Below are positions 23,361 to 35,900 of a stretch of DNA of 64,000 nt, piece by piece. The notes beneath the pieces were generated by a model that ran no database searches, was not told the origin of the DNA, and saw only the letters and a program-made list of their open reading frames with translations. Each line of letters opens with the position of its first letter. Position 1 is the first letter of the stretch. A program made the position numbers and the translations under genes. This stretch comes from Dryas octopetala (lineage: Eukaryota > Streptophyta > Magnoliopsida > Rosales > Rosaceae): assembly GCA_963921425.1 (NCBI GenBank), contig OY992835.1:6076001-6140000 (forward strand), given 5' to 3'.

Positions 23361-24339
23361 ACACACCAATTGATATCTATACTTATTTTGTCAAACATTT
23401 GAATGAGAAACTTGTAGTACGGAGGACTAAAGAATGTTGAAGATTTGAAAAGGCAAGCGTTCTATAGGTTTCTTCATCGTACTTACCTAGTACATTCACT
23501 TGTTGTTGGAGGTTTACTATATATGTCGTGGGTGGATTTCCTTTTTTGGTTTGGGGACTGGTGAGATTACTTCCCTTTTTCTTTTTCTTATTTCATATAA
23601 AAATACTATAGATGAAAACATAAGTTTTCATAAAAAATATCAATTGAGTCTTAATTTCATGTTGGTTTTATAGAACGTATCATTAAACAATGCATGAGTT
23701 CAGTGATCGAATACAAATGACAAACCAAGAGATCAGATTGAATGATTGATGACTACTAGTATAGATAATCATGTTTAAATTTCTTATCATGCAGGGAGTG
23801 AGGATGGTATATGTTTTTCACGGCACTTTGCTAGTGAATTCGGCTGGCCACATTTGGGAAAGCAAGTATATAAAACTGGTGATATGTCAAGGAATAGTTG
23901 GTATATATTGTAGCTCACTCCCCACTCTACCTAGCTACTGTATCATCCTTGAGAAAAAAAAAAATTTGGTTCAATGTTGATGAATCAATGAAATTGGGAT
24001 ATTAATAAATGTTCTATATATGGATTTTGAACTGTTTAATTATGTTGTTGGGGTTCATCGCATTTGGAGAAGGCTGGCACAATAACCACCATGCTTTTGA
24101 ATACTTAGCTCGTCAAGTTTTGGAATGGTGGCAGATTGACTTTACTTAGTATGTAATCAAGTTTCTTTAAGAAATTGGACTGACAACAAATGTGAAAGCT
24201 AGCTCCAACTGAGTGTCAGAAGCAACGAAAAGCTCTAAGTAGTGGAAGCATGGCTGCTAATTAAAGATTACGTTTGAAAACATTTGCTTTGCTATATATG
24301 ATGGATATATAACCAGCTTCATATTTGATCTATCTTAAT
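23361..24339. other. Intergenic, no gene seen
   Basis: AT-rich, short open frames only. No exon, repeat boundary or RNA gene was recognised. Confidence 0.4.
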
Positions 24340-24790
24340 TGTTATTTTTAGGTGATTGTTACTGCTCTAAGTAGCATCATAAGTGATTATTACTGCTCTA
24401 AGTAGCATCGTATAAAACCATATTACGTTTGACTTTTGGCTTATCTTAAGTAGTAGTAGGTGATTGTTACTATTCGATAGTAACAATTATATTTATTATT
24501 AAACGTAAAAGATTATGGATGTCTCATCTTAATTTTTTGTGTTTTATGTTGGTTATTATTTAACATGTTTATGGAATGAAAAATACCTAAATTATGATTT
24601 TTTTAATAGTTTATGTACCAATTGGCATTGAAATAAAGAAAAAAAAAAAAGGCATTTAAAACAAAGAAAAAAACAATCTAGTGCTACAGTAACACTAGGT
24701 TTTAAAAAGTGGGTCATTACTGTAGTTACTGTAGCAGGTGGTCCGAATGAACAGTAAATTTTTAAAAATGAACTTTAAAAAAAAAATCCT
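24340..24790 (+). repeat. Dispersed repeat family B, copy A
   Basis: Matches the reverse complement of 52270-52740 over several hundred bases: GGTGATTGTTACTATTCGAT, then TATGGATGTCTCATCTT, then TTATGTACCAATTGGCATTG, then a CTACAGTA...GTAGC block and GAATGAACAGTAA. It starts with a variable array of GGTGATTGTTACTG...AGTAGCAT-like units. Class not determined; no terminal repeats found. Confidence 0.7.
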
Positions 24791-26916
24791 TAATATTTCA
24801 CACCTTTTTTTTTTTTTTTCCACTGATATTTTGAATTTTAAGATTTGCATCAATATATACAAGATCTTGAGACTAGCTCTCCATTCATTGCCAATTTATT
24901 TTTTGTTGGATCAATACTTCAACTTTACATGTTCTCAAAGCAGACAATGTGTTTAGCTTAATTTGCTACACATGAAGAAGCATGTTAAGAATATATAAAA
25001 TCTTATATTAAAGATTTTAAATCTTGCATAACAATATATAAGATCTTGATTCTCTCTACACTTACAAATTAATTTTAGGTTCCATGCTTTAACTTTAAAA
25101 TATTTAATAGTATTTTCTTTTTTACAGAAGATCGTAAACATGAAATTTTTTTTTTTTTGGCCACGGTAAACATGAAAATTTGAGTAAAACAAAAATCAGT
25201 AATAAAATTAGTCAATGGTCAATAATGCAAGATTTTACTCGCTTCACTAGTTAAAAGTTGAAACTGACTAATACGATCTTGGCTAAAAAAAAACTGACTA
25301 CTACAATCATTTTTTTAGGGGGTCCGACATGAAAGTACATGCACCAATCTTTTGTTAGAGGGTTATTCTTGTCAAGCATATACCACTAAAATTGTACTGA
25401 CCTATTGGCCAAAAAAATAAAAATTGTGCCTGAGCTAATTAACACACTAATACAATTTTTTGTCTATGTCTTTTTATTTTGTTCAATTTTCTTTCTTTCA
25501 GCGGTTATTTAATTTAATTTTAGGAATTCGTCTTTACAACGATAATATTTTCAATATTTACTATTTAAGTAAGAAATAAGAGATCTGAAGAGAAAATGAG
25601 AATTTATAGACATATGTAAACTAAAAATTGTTTAACGTGTTTTCAGTTTCTAATTTTTATTTTAAAAAACTTTTTTGGTATATTTTTTTAAAAAATTTAT
25701 GTTAATTTTAATTTCATTCAGGCCCACACATATTTGATATATGATATATCTCATCGTCTGTCCTCTTCCCCTAATTTAAAAAAAAATCATAATAAAAAAA
25801 TTAAGAAAAAACAAGAACATTACTTAAGGAATCTTTTTTCTTTGTTTTGGTGAAAGATTACAGGAATTAAAATAAATGGAATGGCTGTCTATGATATTAT
25901 TTGGGTTTAAAAAATTGATAGAAAAATTAGGGACATGGATCTCTACCTGTCTTCTTGGTGCCAGACTATACCAGAGTTTTAATCTCAACCCTCCAATATA
26001 AATTGTACGGCTGAGATCTTTTCACATTTCCCAACTTTCCATTTTATATCAAATAATATTAAAAATAAAAATTAAAAAACCCCATCAGCCTATTGCCCAC
26101 CCCACGCCGCCACCCTCCCTCCTTTTTCTTAGACACCAAGCCTTAGAAATGCGGTACACGCTGTGCTGCAGCAGATTATTAAAATAAAAAAATAAAAAAG
26201 GTGAAGTGTTGGAAACACGTCAGCATATATGGAAAGAATTGCGCAAGTATAAATTGGTAAGCGCAAAACCGATTTTGAGCTTCGTTTCGATGATAAGTAC
26301 TGTAGTCTACTGCAGTCTTTTCGTTTATAACACCAAACAAAACAAAAAAACAAACAGATTTTCAGTTTTGAGCTTCGCGCTTTCTCCAACTTGCGTGATT
26401 TATCTTTTACACCAATCGCGAAGGTTTCCGTGAAAAAGGTGCTTTTTTTTTTTTTTTTTTTTTTTTCTCTCTCTGTGGGCCGCCATAACCATAAGCATGG
26501 TGATATATATACTGATATTGATCCTACTCTGAGTCTCAAGTCCGTTATCATGGCATCAGAGCTCGAAGCCTGACCACGTTTTCTCGCCAATTTTCTTGGC
26601 ATCCAAACAGTCCTTTCTTGCTCCAATCTATGCGATTCTTATAACTCTAATTTCTGCCATTCTTACTCCAATCTCTTCAGTTCTTGCTCTGCTCTGTGAT
26701 TCTTGCTTTCGCTGCATCGTCTTTTCCTACAATATCCTTCTTCTCTCTTGATCTTTCATTTGTGATTCATTGCTTAATTAATTTCGTGTGATTGGAAGCT
26801 CTGCGAGCTAGTGTGATTTCCTGATTTAAATTTGAATGTGAAAAAGCAGTACGTGAGTCGCGCGCGCGGTGTTGGATCGCATATACACATATATACGCAC
26901 GTAAAGTGTTTGTGAA
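24791..26916. other. 5' flank of the K+ channel gene
   Basis: AT-rich to about 26100, then more mixed. A long T run with a CT-rich end lies at 26442-26475, and TATATATA at 26502-26509 is a possible TATA region. The start codon at 26917 is the first in-frame ATG of a frame that reads cleanly into the channel N-terminus. The transcription start cannot be placed. No other gene was recognised. Confidence 0.4.
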
Positions 26917-29900
26917 ATGTCGAGGAGAGTAGTAGTTATGGAGGAAGAGAGCGATGACAATCATCGCGATCGTGAGGCGAAGGTTGATGATGATGATGAT
27001 GATGATGATGATGAGGGGGAAGCAGAGTATGAGGTGCAGGATCTGAGAGACCGAATCAAATCGTCGCGCGGAAGCCGATTCAACCTCCTCACCAACGTGT
27101 TAGGGCTTCAAGACAACTCAACTCGGAGATTGTTCAGCCGCGACACCTTCATCAATGGCGTCAAAGACGTCTTCTCCAATGGCCTCGTTATTCATCCAGA
27201 CAACAGGTACGCATATAGTTCGCCTCTTAAATTTTACTTTAAAAAAAAAAAAAAAAAATTTTTAAGAAACACAATGAATAAAATTGAATAAAAAACTTTG
27301 GAAATTAAGAAAGATCAGTTTCAACTCTGGACAAGGTCGTAGTCATTTGGTTTTGACTTTTATGACTATAAAAATATATCATAGGCACAGCGTGAAAACT
27401 TCACACTTGGATGATTAGATTTTGCTCTTGGATTGAGTAAGGTTAGTCGCAATCCATGTACTCTCACATGTGGGTCCCACGTCTCAAATGGTGATGTTAT
27501 TGATCGCTCAAACAAATTACCATACGTGGACATGGTGATGTTACTGCTTGTATATATACCTAATACCCATGGATGTATATGCAACCTTCACTCTCACGAC
27601 ACTAATGGATAGTGTCACTTTAATAACATTTAGAGGCCTTAACTTCCCCTAAAAAACGTTTTTGCTTCCCTCACCAAAATTAATAATAGTAATAATAACA
27701 TTTTTGCTTTAAAAAAAAAAAGTGATAAGAGAGGAAAGATACGATACATAGGAGGAAGAGAGACTAGAACCAAAACAAAAATATTACCAAATAAATTGAG
27801 CTTAGATAATTTTTGTAAGCACGAGAGTAGATGTTTGTTTTTGGTTCAAATACAGTATAACATATAAATAAATTTAGAGTAAATTATAATTTAGTACCTC
27901 AATTTTACATGTTGTTTCAACTTAGTTTTCCAACTTTGAAAACTTACAAAAAAGTACCTCAATTTTTATTGTGTGTCAAAATAGTACCTCCGTTAGTTTT
28001 TCTGTCAAATAAACCGTTATTTGCTGACGTGACAGGGGTATTTTTGTCTTTTTCTCCAAATTTAAAAAATAATAATATTTTTAAAAACTTTTGAATAAAA
28101 AATTTCTTTAAAAATATGAGGTACTTAATTGTAAAAATTTTATATTTTGATAATAGAAAAATGAATACACACGTAAAGATCCAATAGTTAAACAATATTA
28201 TTTATATATCATACATATTCAAAATTAGAAAAATTATATAAGAATACTAACTTCTTGTCACACGCTCCGCATGTGTCAATTAATATTTTTATGTGTTTTT
28301 TTTTTTTTTTTAAATTTGGTTCTCATTATTTTATAACTTCCCATCACTTTCTTCACGTTTTTAAGGTAGTGAAGTGTATTTTTTATTTTAATGATTGTAT
28401 TTTTCAACTATACCCTTATTTATTAGATTATTTTTATGTGGCTGTTTTTTTTGAATGAAGGGTATTTTAGACAATTTTTTTTTTAGTGAAGCCTGCAACA
28501 TTATTTGTTTTTTTGAATGAGGAAGGGTAATAAGAGTTAAGACACAACATTAAACCTATGTGTTAATGCCTTGCATAGTTGCATGTGCAGGTCTGTACGT
28601 ACGTAGTCAGGGACTCCAACTCATGGCACCAACGATTAAATAAGTAATGATAAAAAACAATTAAATAAGTAACTAAATAAATTAAGAACATGTACTAATA
28701 AATAAAATATTAGTCCTATCAAAGAAATAAAAAAAATATTAGAGAAAGAGTGAATTTTATTTTATTGATTAATTCTTGGTGATGTGGCTTCCGATATGGT
28801 CGATTATAGGATAACATAAATAGTCTTTGACTCGTAGTTATCTATAACTATATCTATCATGATTCATGAACAATGTCAACCCCGTTTTTGTGACCCAACA
28901 TTAGTTTGGACTAAAATTTTTTAATGGGAAAATTAAGTAAAGATAATTAGATCCAACTGGATAATTGTTTCCTTTTTTTTGGTAAAAAAATCATATAAAT
29001 GTGGACGGAATATTTATATTTCACTTTTCTTCACACCATTAATTAACATTCTTAATCTGAAAAAAAGCCGAAAAGTAAATTAAGATATATATTTGTTGTA
29101 GTTAATGGCGACTGTACGTTAGTATCCAGGTTGGCCATATGGTTAATGGAGATAAGGACAATAATACTTGACCAAATTAACATTTAATTACAGTTTGGCT
29201 AGTCCAAATGGGACTTAAAATAATGAGATTGGTAAAGTGGATTATTTGGTCGATCTATTTAGTTAATAAGATTTAAGAAAAATTAGAATTTAGTTCTTCT
29301 AACATTTCTTATTTGAAAAAAAATATTGACTTTTTTTTTTTTAATAAATAAAGCCCTTTTATCCATTGCCTTATCAACAAAATATGTCATTAATTATTTT
29401 TTTATTTTTTGAAGGTATAGGGTACAGGTTCATCTTATACCTTCATAGAGTATAGAATGAGGTTTGTGGAGGCAGCATGTTAGAGTTAAAACCTAATATA
29501 AAGTCGACAAACTAAGGCTTGAGGAAGAAGTCAAAATGCACTGCTGAGCACTCGAAAATGACCACCGAGTGCTCGACGCCTGATATATGTGAAAAAAATA
29601 AAAACTAATGGACTAATATTATGTAACATGAAATAGTTATAATATTATTGGACTTTAATTAGAATTTTAAAAGTCATAAAGCTTTAGTCAATAAATTGTA
29701 AAATTAAAAGACTTAACTAAAAGTCTCCATTGTAATGTAATTTTGGAAGAACACATATTTAAGTGGAAATTTGTATGAAATTTAAAACTCAAATTTCATT
29801 TTCAAATCCCACCAAAATTTGATAAGTTCTATTTTTTAGTTCCCAAACAGAGTACTTTAATAGGATCGAGATTGTAAATTTCCATCTAAACCTCAAATCT

Positions 29901-32900
29901 GATTTCCAAGTTCTCTCATCCAAACATAGCCTAAGAAAACTCTATTCATAAATTGTCACAAAAAATGTCAAATGAGATCCTAAGGGCCCGTTTGGTATCC
30001 TATTCAATTTTTTTTTTTTCAAAAATTAAGATTTTTTTTTTAAATGTGAGTTTTCAAAATCAATTTTTAAAATTTAAAACCTTGTTTGATATGAAATTTG
30101 AAAACAATTTTTAAAATATAAAAATGATAGGAGCTAAGGAAAAAGGAAATGTACAAAAAAAAAATTGAAAAAAACGATGTTTTATTGTTTTTAAAAAGAG
30201 GCATATTTTTGAATTGTTTCTAAAAATTGTTTTTGAAACTGATCTACTAAACACGTTTTCTTGACTAAAACTTGTTTTTTTGTTTTTGAAAAAAAAAAAA
30301 AGTTTTTTAATAGAATACCAAACATGCCCTAAATTTACCAGGTTCTCATTTTATTTTTGGTTAAAAGCCCCTATAAATATACTAGCTCGTATATATATAG
30401 GCCCATTTCATTTAAAAAATCTTTAATCTATAGTATATATAAAGTTAGCATATGCAAAGGTGAAAATTTGAGAAAACAATTGCTAAATAAAGAGAGCCAC
30501 GCTATTGCTACACCAAAAAGTGCAGTTGATATAAGGACACTAAAAAGTGCAGTTGTATTAGTGTTTTTTGAATTTTTAGAGATTATTCTAGTGTTGCTGA
30601 GTATGTTTAGCATGGTTTAAAGGATTTAGTAAATGATAAATAAGTCTATTCTACACCTCTAATGTTAAATCAACTAACCTAATATTTGAAATGTTAAAAA
30701 TGTCAATTTAATGATAAAGAAGCCTGCGTTTTGTGAATGAGGCCTTGAAATTGATCAAAAAAAGGAGGTGCTGAATAAACAAGGTCGAGCGCTGGATGTG
30801 CCCTTCATTATTTTTTATGTACTAGATCTATAGTCACTACTCAACATTAACTCTATAGTAATAAATAGTAACAAACAGTAACAACTAATGTGATTGTTGA
30901 AATTAGGGTGAATGTGATTATATAAGCTTCAATTTTTATGTTTTATAGGTTTATTAATTTTTGGCACTACCTAAGAAAAAGATAAAAAGTATATCTATAA
31001 AATATAATTTTTATATAAATTTTTTTTTGTAGTCTCTTTCAAACAATGACAATACTTGTTACTATTGAATAGTTACTATATTGTAAAAAACGAAAAAATA
31101 AAAAGCAGTGAGTGCTTGAGTTCCGTGTTGAGCGCTTGGCTCATAAATTCATAATGGTGTTAGCCTGTCCAGCCATTTTTGATTTTGGGCTTTAGAGAAA
31201 AAACCTAATTTTTATTAGTGATACAAATGTGTCACTGTAGTGCAAAAGTGTAGCGACAATTGGGTGTAACTACAATGAAGCGAACGATTGGAAAGCTTGA
31301 CAACGAGCGCTTACATAAAATTGTCCTTGATATTTTAAAATATTAGTACACAGGTTTATAAATGAATAAAGTATAAAACATGTTTAAGACCCTTACCAAT
31401 AAAAAAAACCCAATTTTTTAATACATAATCCTCTTATTAGTGATTAGACCCATATTGATGTGGTATGAGCGTCCCATGTAACTTCTTTTTTTTTTTTTTA
31501 GGATTTCTCACCGACTTGAGATGGAGTGTGACGCTTTAGAGGTTATTCAAAAATGAAAAAATTTCAGCAATGGCCCATTAATTATAGGCTATATACTTTG
31601 TCACATGAACAAATAATTTGGCTTTCATACATCTTAAACTTTAAAAAGTTCTAATGTGCCTCCCATTATCAATTATGTCAAATTTTTTGTTATTTTTCAG
31701 CACATTCCGTGCACCGTAACTTACTTTTTAGGGGATGTTTTGAAGGTATGTGCACATCATGTGTTCTATTATAACAAACAAATGTAACAAATTCAATGAT
31801 AGGGGGCACACTAAAAGTTTTTTTTTTCCTCCCGGATGAAAGATAAATACTCATTTGACGTTATGTGTATTTATATTTATATATCATTAGCTTTTTTTTC
31901 CCTACTTAAAATGTATCACTAAACAAACCATACTAATTTCATAATAGGGCATGTCTAACATAGCATCCTTCACATTTGCCTTTCCTACGTGGCATACTAA
32001 TTCTAGGCATGATCTTTTGGTCCTTGATTCGCCTTTTTTTCATGTTTGTTCCTAATTGATTAAGGCCCCGTTTGAGATTGCAGTGGAGGACCCAAAAGTT
32101 GATGTGGATGATAATTCTCAATCAGCTACAGCAGTTTTAGTATTTGGTAAAAAAATTAAAAACTGTTTTTCCTCACAATTCTCAACTACCCATAGGAAAA
32201 ACAGATTTCTACTTGCTTTTGAAAATTGCAGTGAATCACAGCAACAATTAATATTTTTTTTTACCCATAATACCCTCATTGATTTTTGAAAATCACATCT
32301 CTTATCCCTATTTAAAGGTCTATAATTTTTATTTGTTTATTTTAAATTAAAAAATATGTTCATTATTAGTTATATTTTATATTGTGATCATTAATTATGT
32401 TATTTTATTTGTACAATTAAAATTATAATATCTCTCATTTCATAATGTTGTTCTTAGAAAAATTAATGCTAATACAAATTTGTAGCCAAAAATTTCAAAA
32501 ACATTTTATTTTTATCAAACAAATAAGTGAAAGACACTTTTAGCATCATGTCCATTTTAGTAATTATACACACACACAACACTTTTATATTAATATTTAC
32601 CAAACACTTTGATACTGTTGTTTGCACTCACAACACTTTTGAAAACATAGTTTACAAACACTCAATTGCTTTACTTTACAGCTGACTTTACGTTACAGCT
32701 GTTTTTCCTTACAACAATATCAAACTGGCCCAAAGTTCCTAATTGGACTATGCATGTTTACAAAATCAAGGACTTCAAATCAACCAATCAAAAAGTAAAG
32801 AAATGAGTTAGCCCAAAGGATGGAGAAAAACTTGAGTCCCTGCCACCTCACTTTGTTGAGTGGCATAACCACCCACTTAAAATTTGCACGTGTATAATTT

Positions 32901-35900
32901 TTTGTACGGTAGTGCTAACCATGATACAAGATTTTTAGGAGAGAGGAGAAAAGAAAAATGAAATAAAAAATAGTAACTGAAGTTAATCATGTGACAAATT
33001 TTAAGTGTGTGGTTGTGCCACTTAATATGGTGAGGTGGGATGCTTAATTGTCACCAAAGTTTTTCTCATGAAGGTAGGTGTTTTAGAGTTTGATTTTCTT
33101 TAATGTATATTAAAAAATAAAAAATAAAAAACACAAAGAAACTAAGTGGGGTGTATTGTATATGAATTTTAAAAGATTTTTGTGTAGTTTAAAAGTCATG
33201 TTGTATTCAATTAAGACTTTTAAAAATTTTAAAAAAGTCAGTAAAAGTTTATATGTATTTAATTAAGAATTTTACGGAGTCTATAAAAGTCATGTGGTAT
33301 TCAATTAAGACTTTTAATGACTTTTGAAAAGTCTAGGTGTATTTAAAAAGTCATTGATTTTTATGGAATTCATTTAATGATGGATTTTAATAGACTTTGA
33401 AAGACTTTTATGTGTATTTTAAAATCATTATAAATCCGATCTCTCCCCTGCAAATTTCTAAAGATTTTTATACTCTATAGAATTTCGTAGAACTCTGTGA
33501 AAATCTGTAAATTCTACAAGAGTCTTATTACTTAAAAAACGTTTACAAAAGTCTATATAAATCTATATACACTACACCCCTCTAAAATTCTAAATAAAAG
33601 AAAATTCTATTGAATTGAAATTTGAGTAAATACAAGTTTAAGAAAACAATTGAAATCTGTTACATTGCCATCTACCATTTGCTAGGTCAAGCGCTCACCA
33701 AGCAATTAGTGTGATATAACACTTGCCAAGAATAAATGTTGGCCAAGCTAACATCAATTGGCAACCATGCTAACTTACCAAACCAATTGGATGAACAATG
33801 TGGCATGCAACTTTACTTAGTGAATAAATTTATTTGGACTATTTTAATGGATTATTTTGTCGATAATTCCTCTAATAATAAAGATAAGACTTACTTATGT
33901 AAATTCTACCTAAATTGTATTTAACTTTTATTAAAAAGATGATCAATAAAATGATCAATTGATATGGTCGAAATAGCAATCCTCAAATATTATTTAATTG
34001 GGTTTAAATTTTTAGATGTTACTCCAATGAAAGAGGGTTGGTTGTGTATTTTTTTCCTTCTCTCTCGGCGTAAGCTGAAATGTAAAGAGCAAATGCAGGT
34101 GGTATCGGGCATGGACGAAATTCATACTTGTATGGGCAGTGTACTCATCCTTCTTCACACCTTTCGAGTTTGGGTTTTTCAGGGGTTTACGCGAGAACCT
34201 CTTTATTCTTGACGTAGTAGGACAGGTCGCATTCCTTTTGGACATTGTTTTGCACTTCTTCCTCGCCTACAGAGACAGTCAGACCTATCGAATGGTCTAT
34301 AAGCGCACTCCTATTGCTCTCCGGTTTGCTTTCTTTTCCCTCTTGCCCTTACCTCTTATGCAATTGTCTCAGCAAGAATTGCATACAATTTTTCAACTAC
34401 AGTTTGATCCATTGTTATCTTATAATGGGTTTTAACTACTCAAACTTTGTAGCAAATAATCACTGCTTACTTACTGTAATGTGTAGAATTTAGTTAAAAC
34501 TTAAAAGGCAAGCAAATGCCCATATTACTTTCACAACCCATGTTCCAGTTTTTTACTTTATTTCCGGTGCTGATTGAACTATTTCCTTGTAGGTACTTGA
34601 AATCTAGTTTTATCATTGACCTGCTTGGTTGTATGCCTTGGGATAACATCTACAAGGTACTACCATTTCCAAGTTTACGCATATCTCTCAACACCATTTT
34701 CTCCTTGTATGTACTTTGAGGGAGTAGCAGGGACTCTTTGATTTATCTTTTTTTGGATTTATTTATAATGGTATTCAAGTGGTGGTTTGCAATGGATAGG
34801 TAATACTATGCAAAGGATTATTAGGAGATAAATTAATTAACTACTTAGGATAGTGGAACCAACTTTTAAATTTCTTTTTGAGGGTTAACAATTTAAATTT
34901 GAGCTAACACTTTGGATAGGTAAACTGTATGTAAAGGATTGTCACAAGAGAAATTAAGTAACTGTTTAGGATAGTGGGACCTGTTAAACCCATGGGTAGA
35001 ACTTATCCTTACAAAATCGGATTACAAGGAAAGGGTATTCTGTAGGCAAGGGAGGTTTATGTGGGTTTCCCATTAATGCTAATTCGTTAATACTCTTGTT
35101 TAGCCAGTGCATGAGATTGGCAGACATATGTACCGACTCTATGAAATCAAAAGAATTTTACAGCATATATCTTGATTTATTTAAGTAATAAAGTTTTTCT
35201 ATCATAATACCTTTAATATGTTGCTGCTTCTCTATTCACTTAGTGAAATCTTTTCTGGCATAGGCTTGTGGGAGAAGAGAGGAAGTGAGGTATCTCCTAT
35301 GGATAAGGTTAAGTCGGGTGCGGAAAGTCACTAAGTTTTTTCAAGACATTGAGAAGGATATTCGTATCAATTACCAGTTTACCAGGATTATAAAGCTTCT
35401 TGTTGTTGAACTCTATTGCACACATACAGCAGCCTGCATCTTTTACTATTTGGCTACCACCCTGCCTCCTTCAGAAGAGGGCTACACATGGATTGGAAGC
35501 TTGAAGTTGGGTGACTACAGTTATTCACACTTTCGAGATATCGATTTATGGAAGCGCTACACAACATCTTTATATTTTGCCATTGTAACCATGGCCACTG
35601 TTGGTAAGTTACTTTTTTAATTTTTATTTTATTGAATACAACTGCAACCACTACCTTCATTTGATTTTCGTTTCATTTTCCATCTTTTGATTTCGACAAT
35701 CCTACTCAAAAAGACTATAAATGTTCAAGACATGGACAGAAACTTGACTGCAATTATACTCAGTGCAAGACAGGATTTTTCCAAATGAGAAACAAAAGCA
35801 TTTTATTATATACACAAACGATCTTTTTCATGGTAAACACAATTCGTATTGCTGTCATTCTTTATATAGCACATCTACAAATAACAAAAAAGACATGGCT

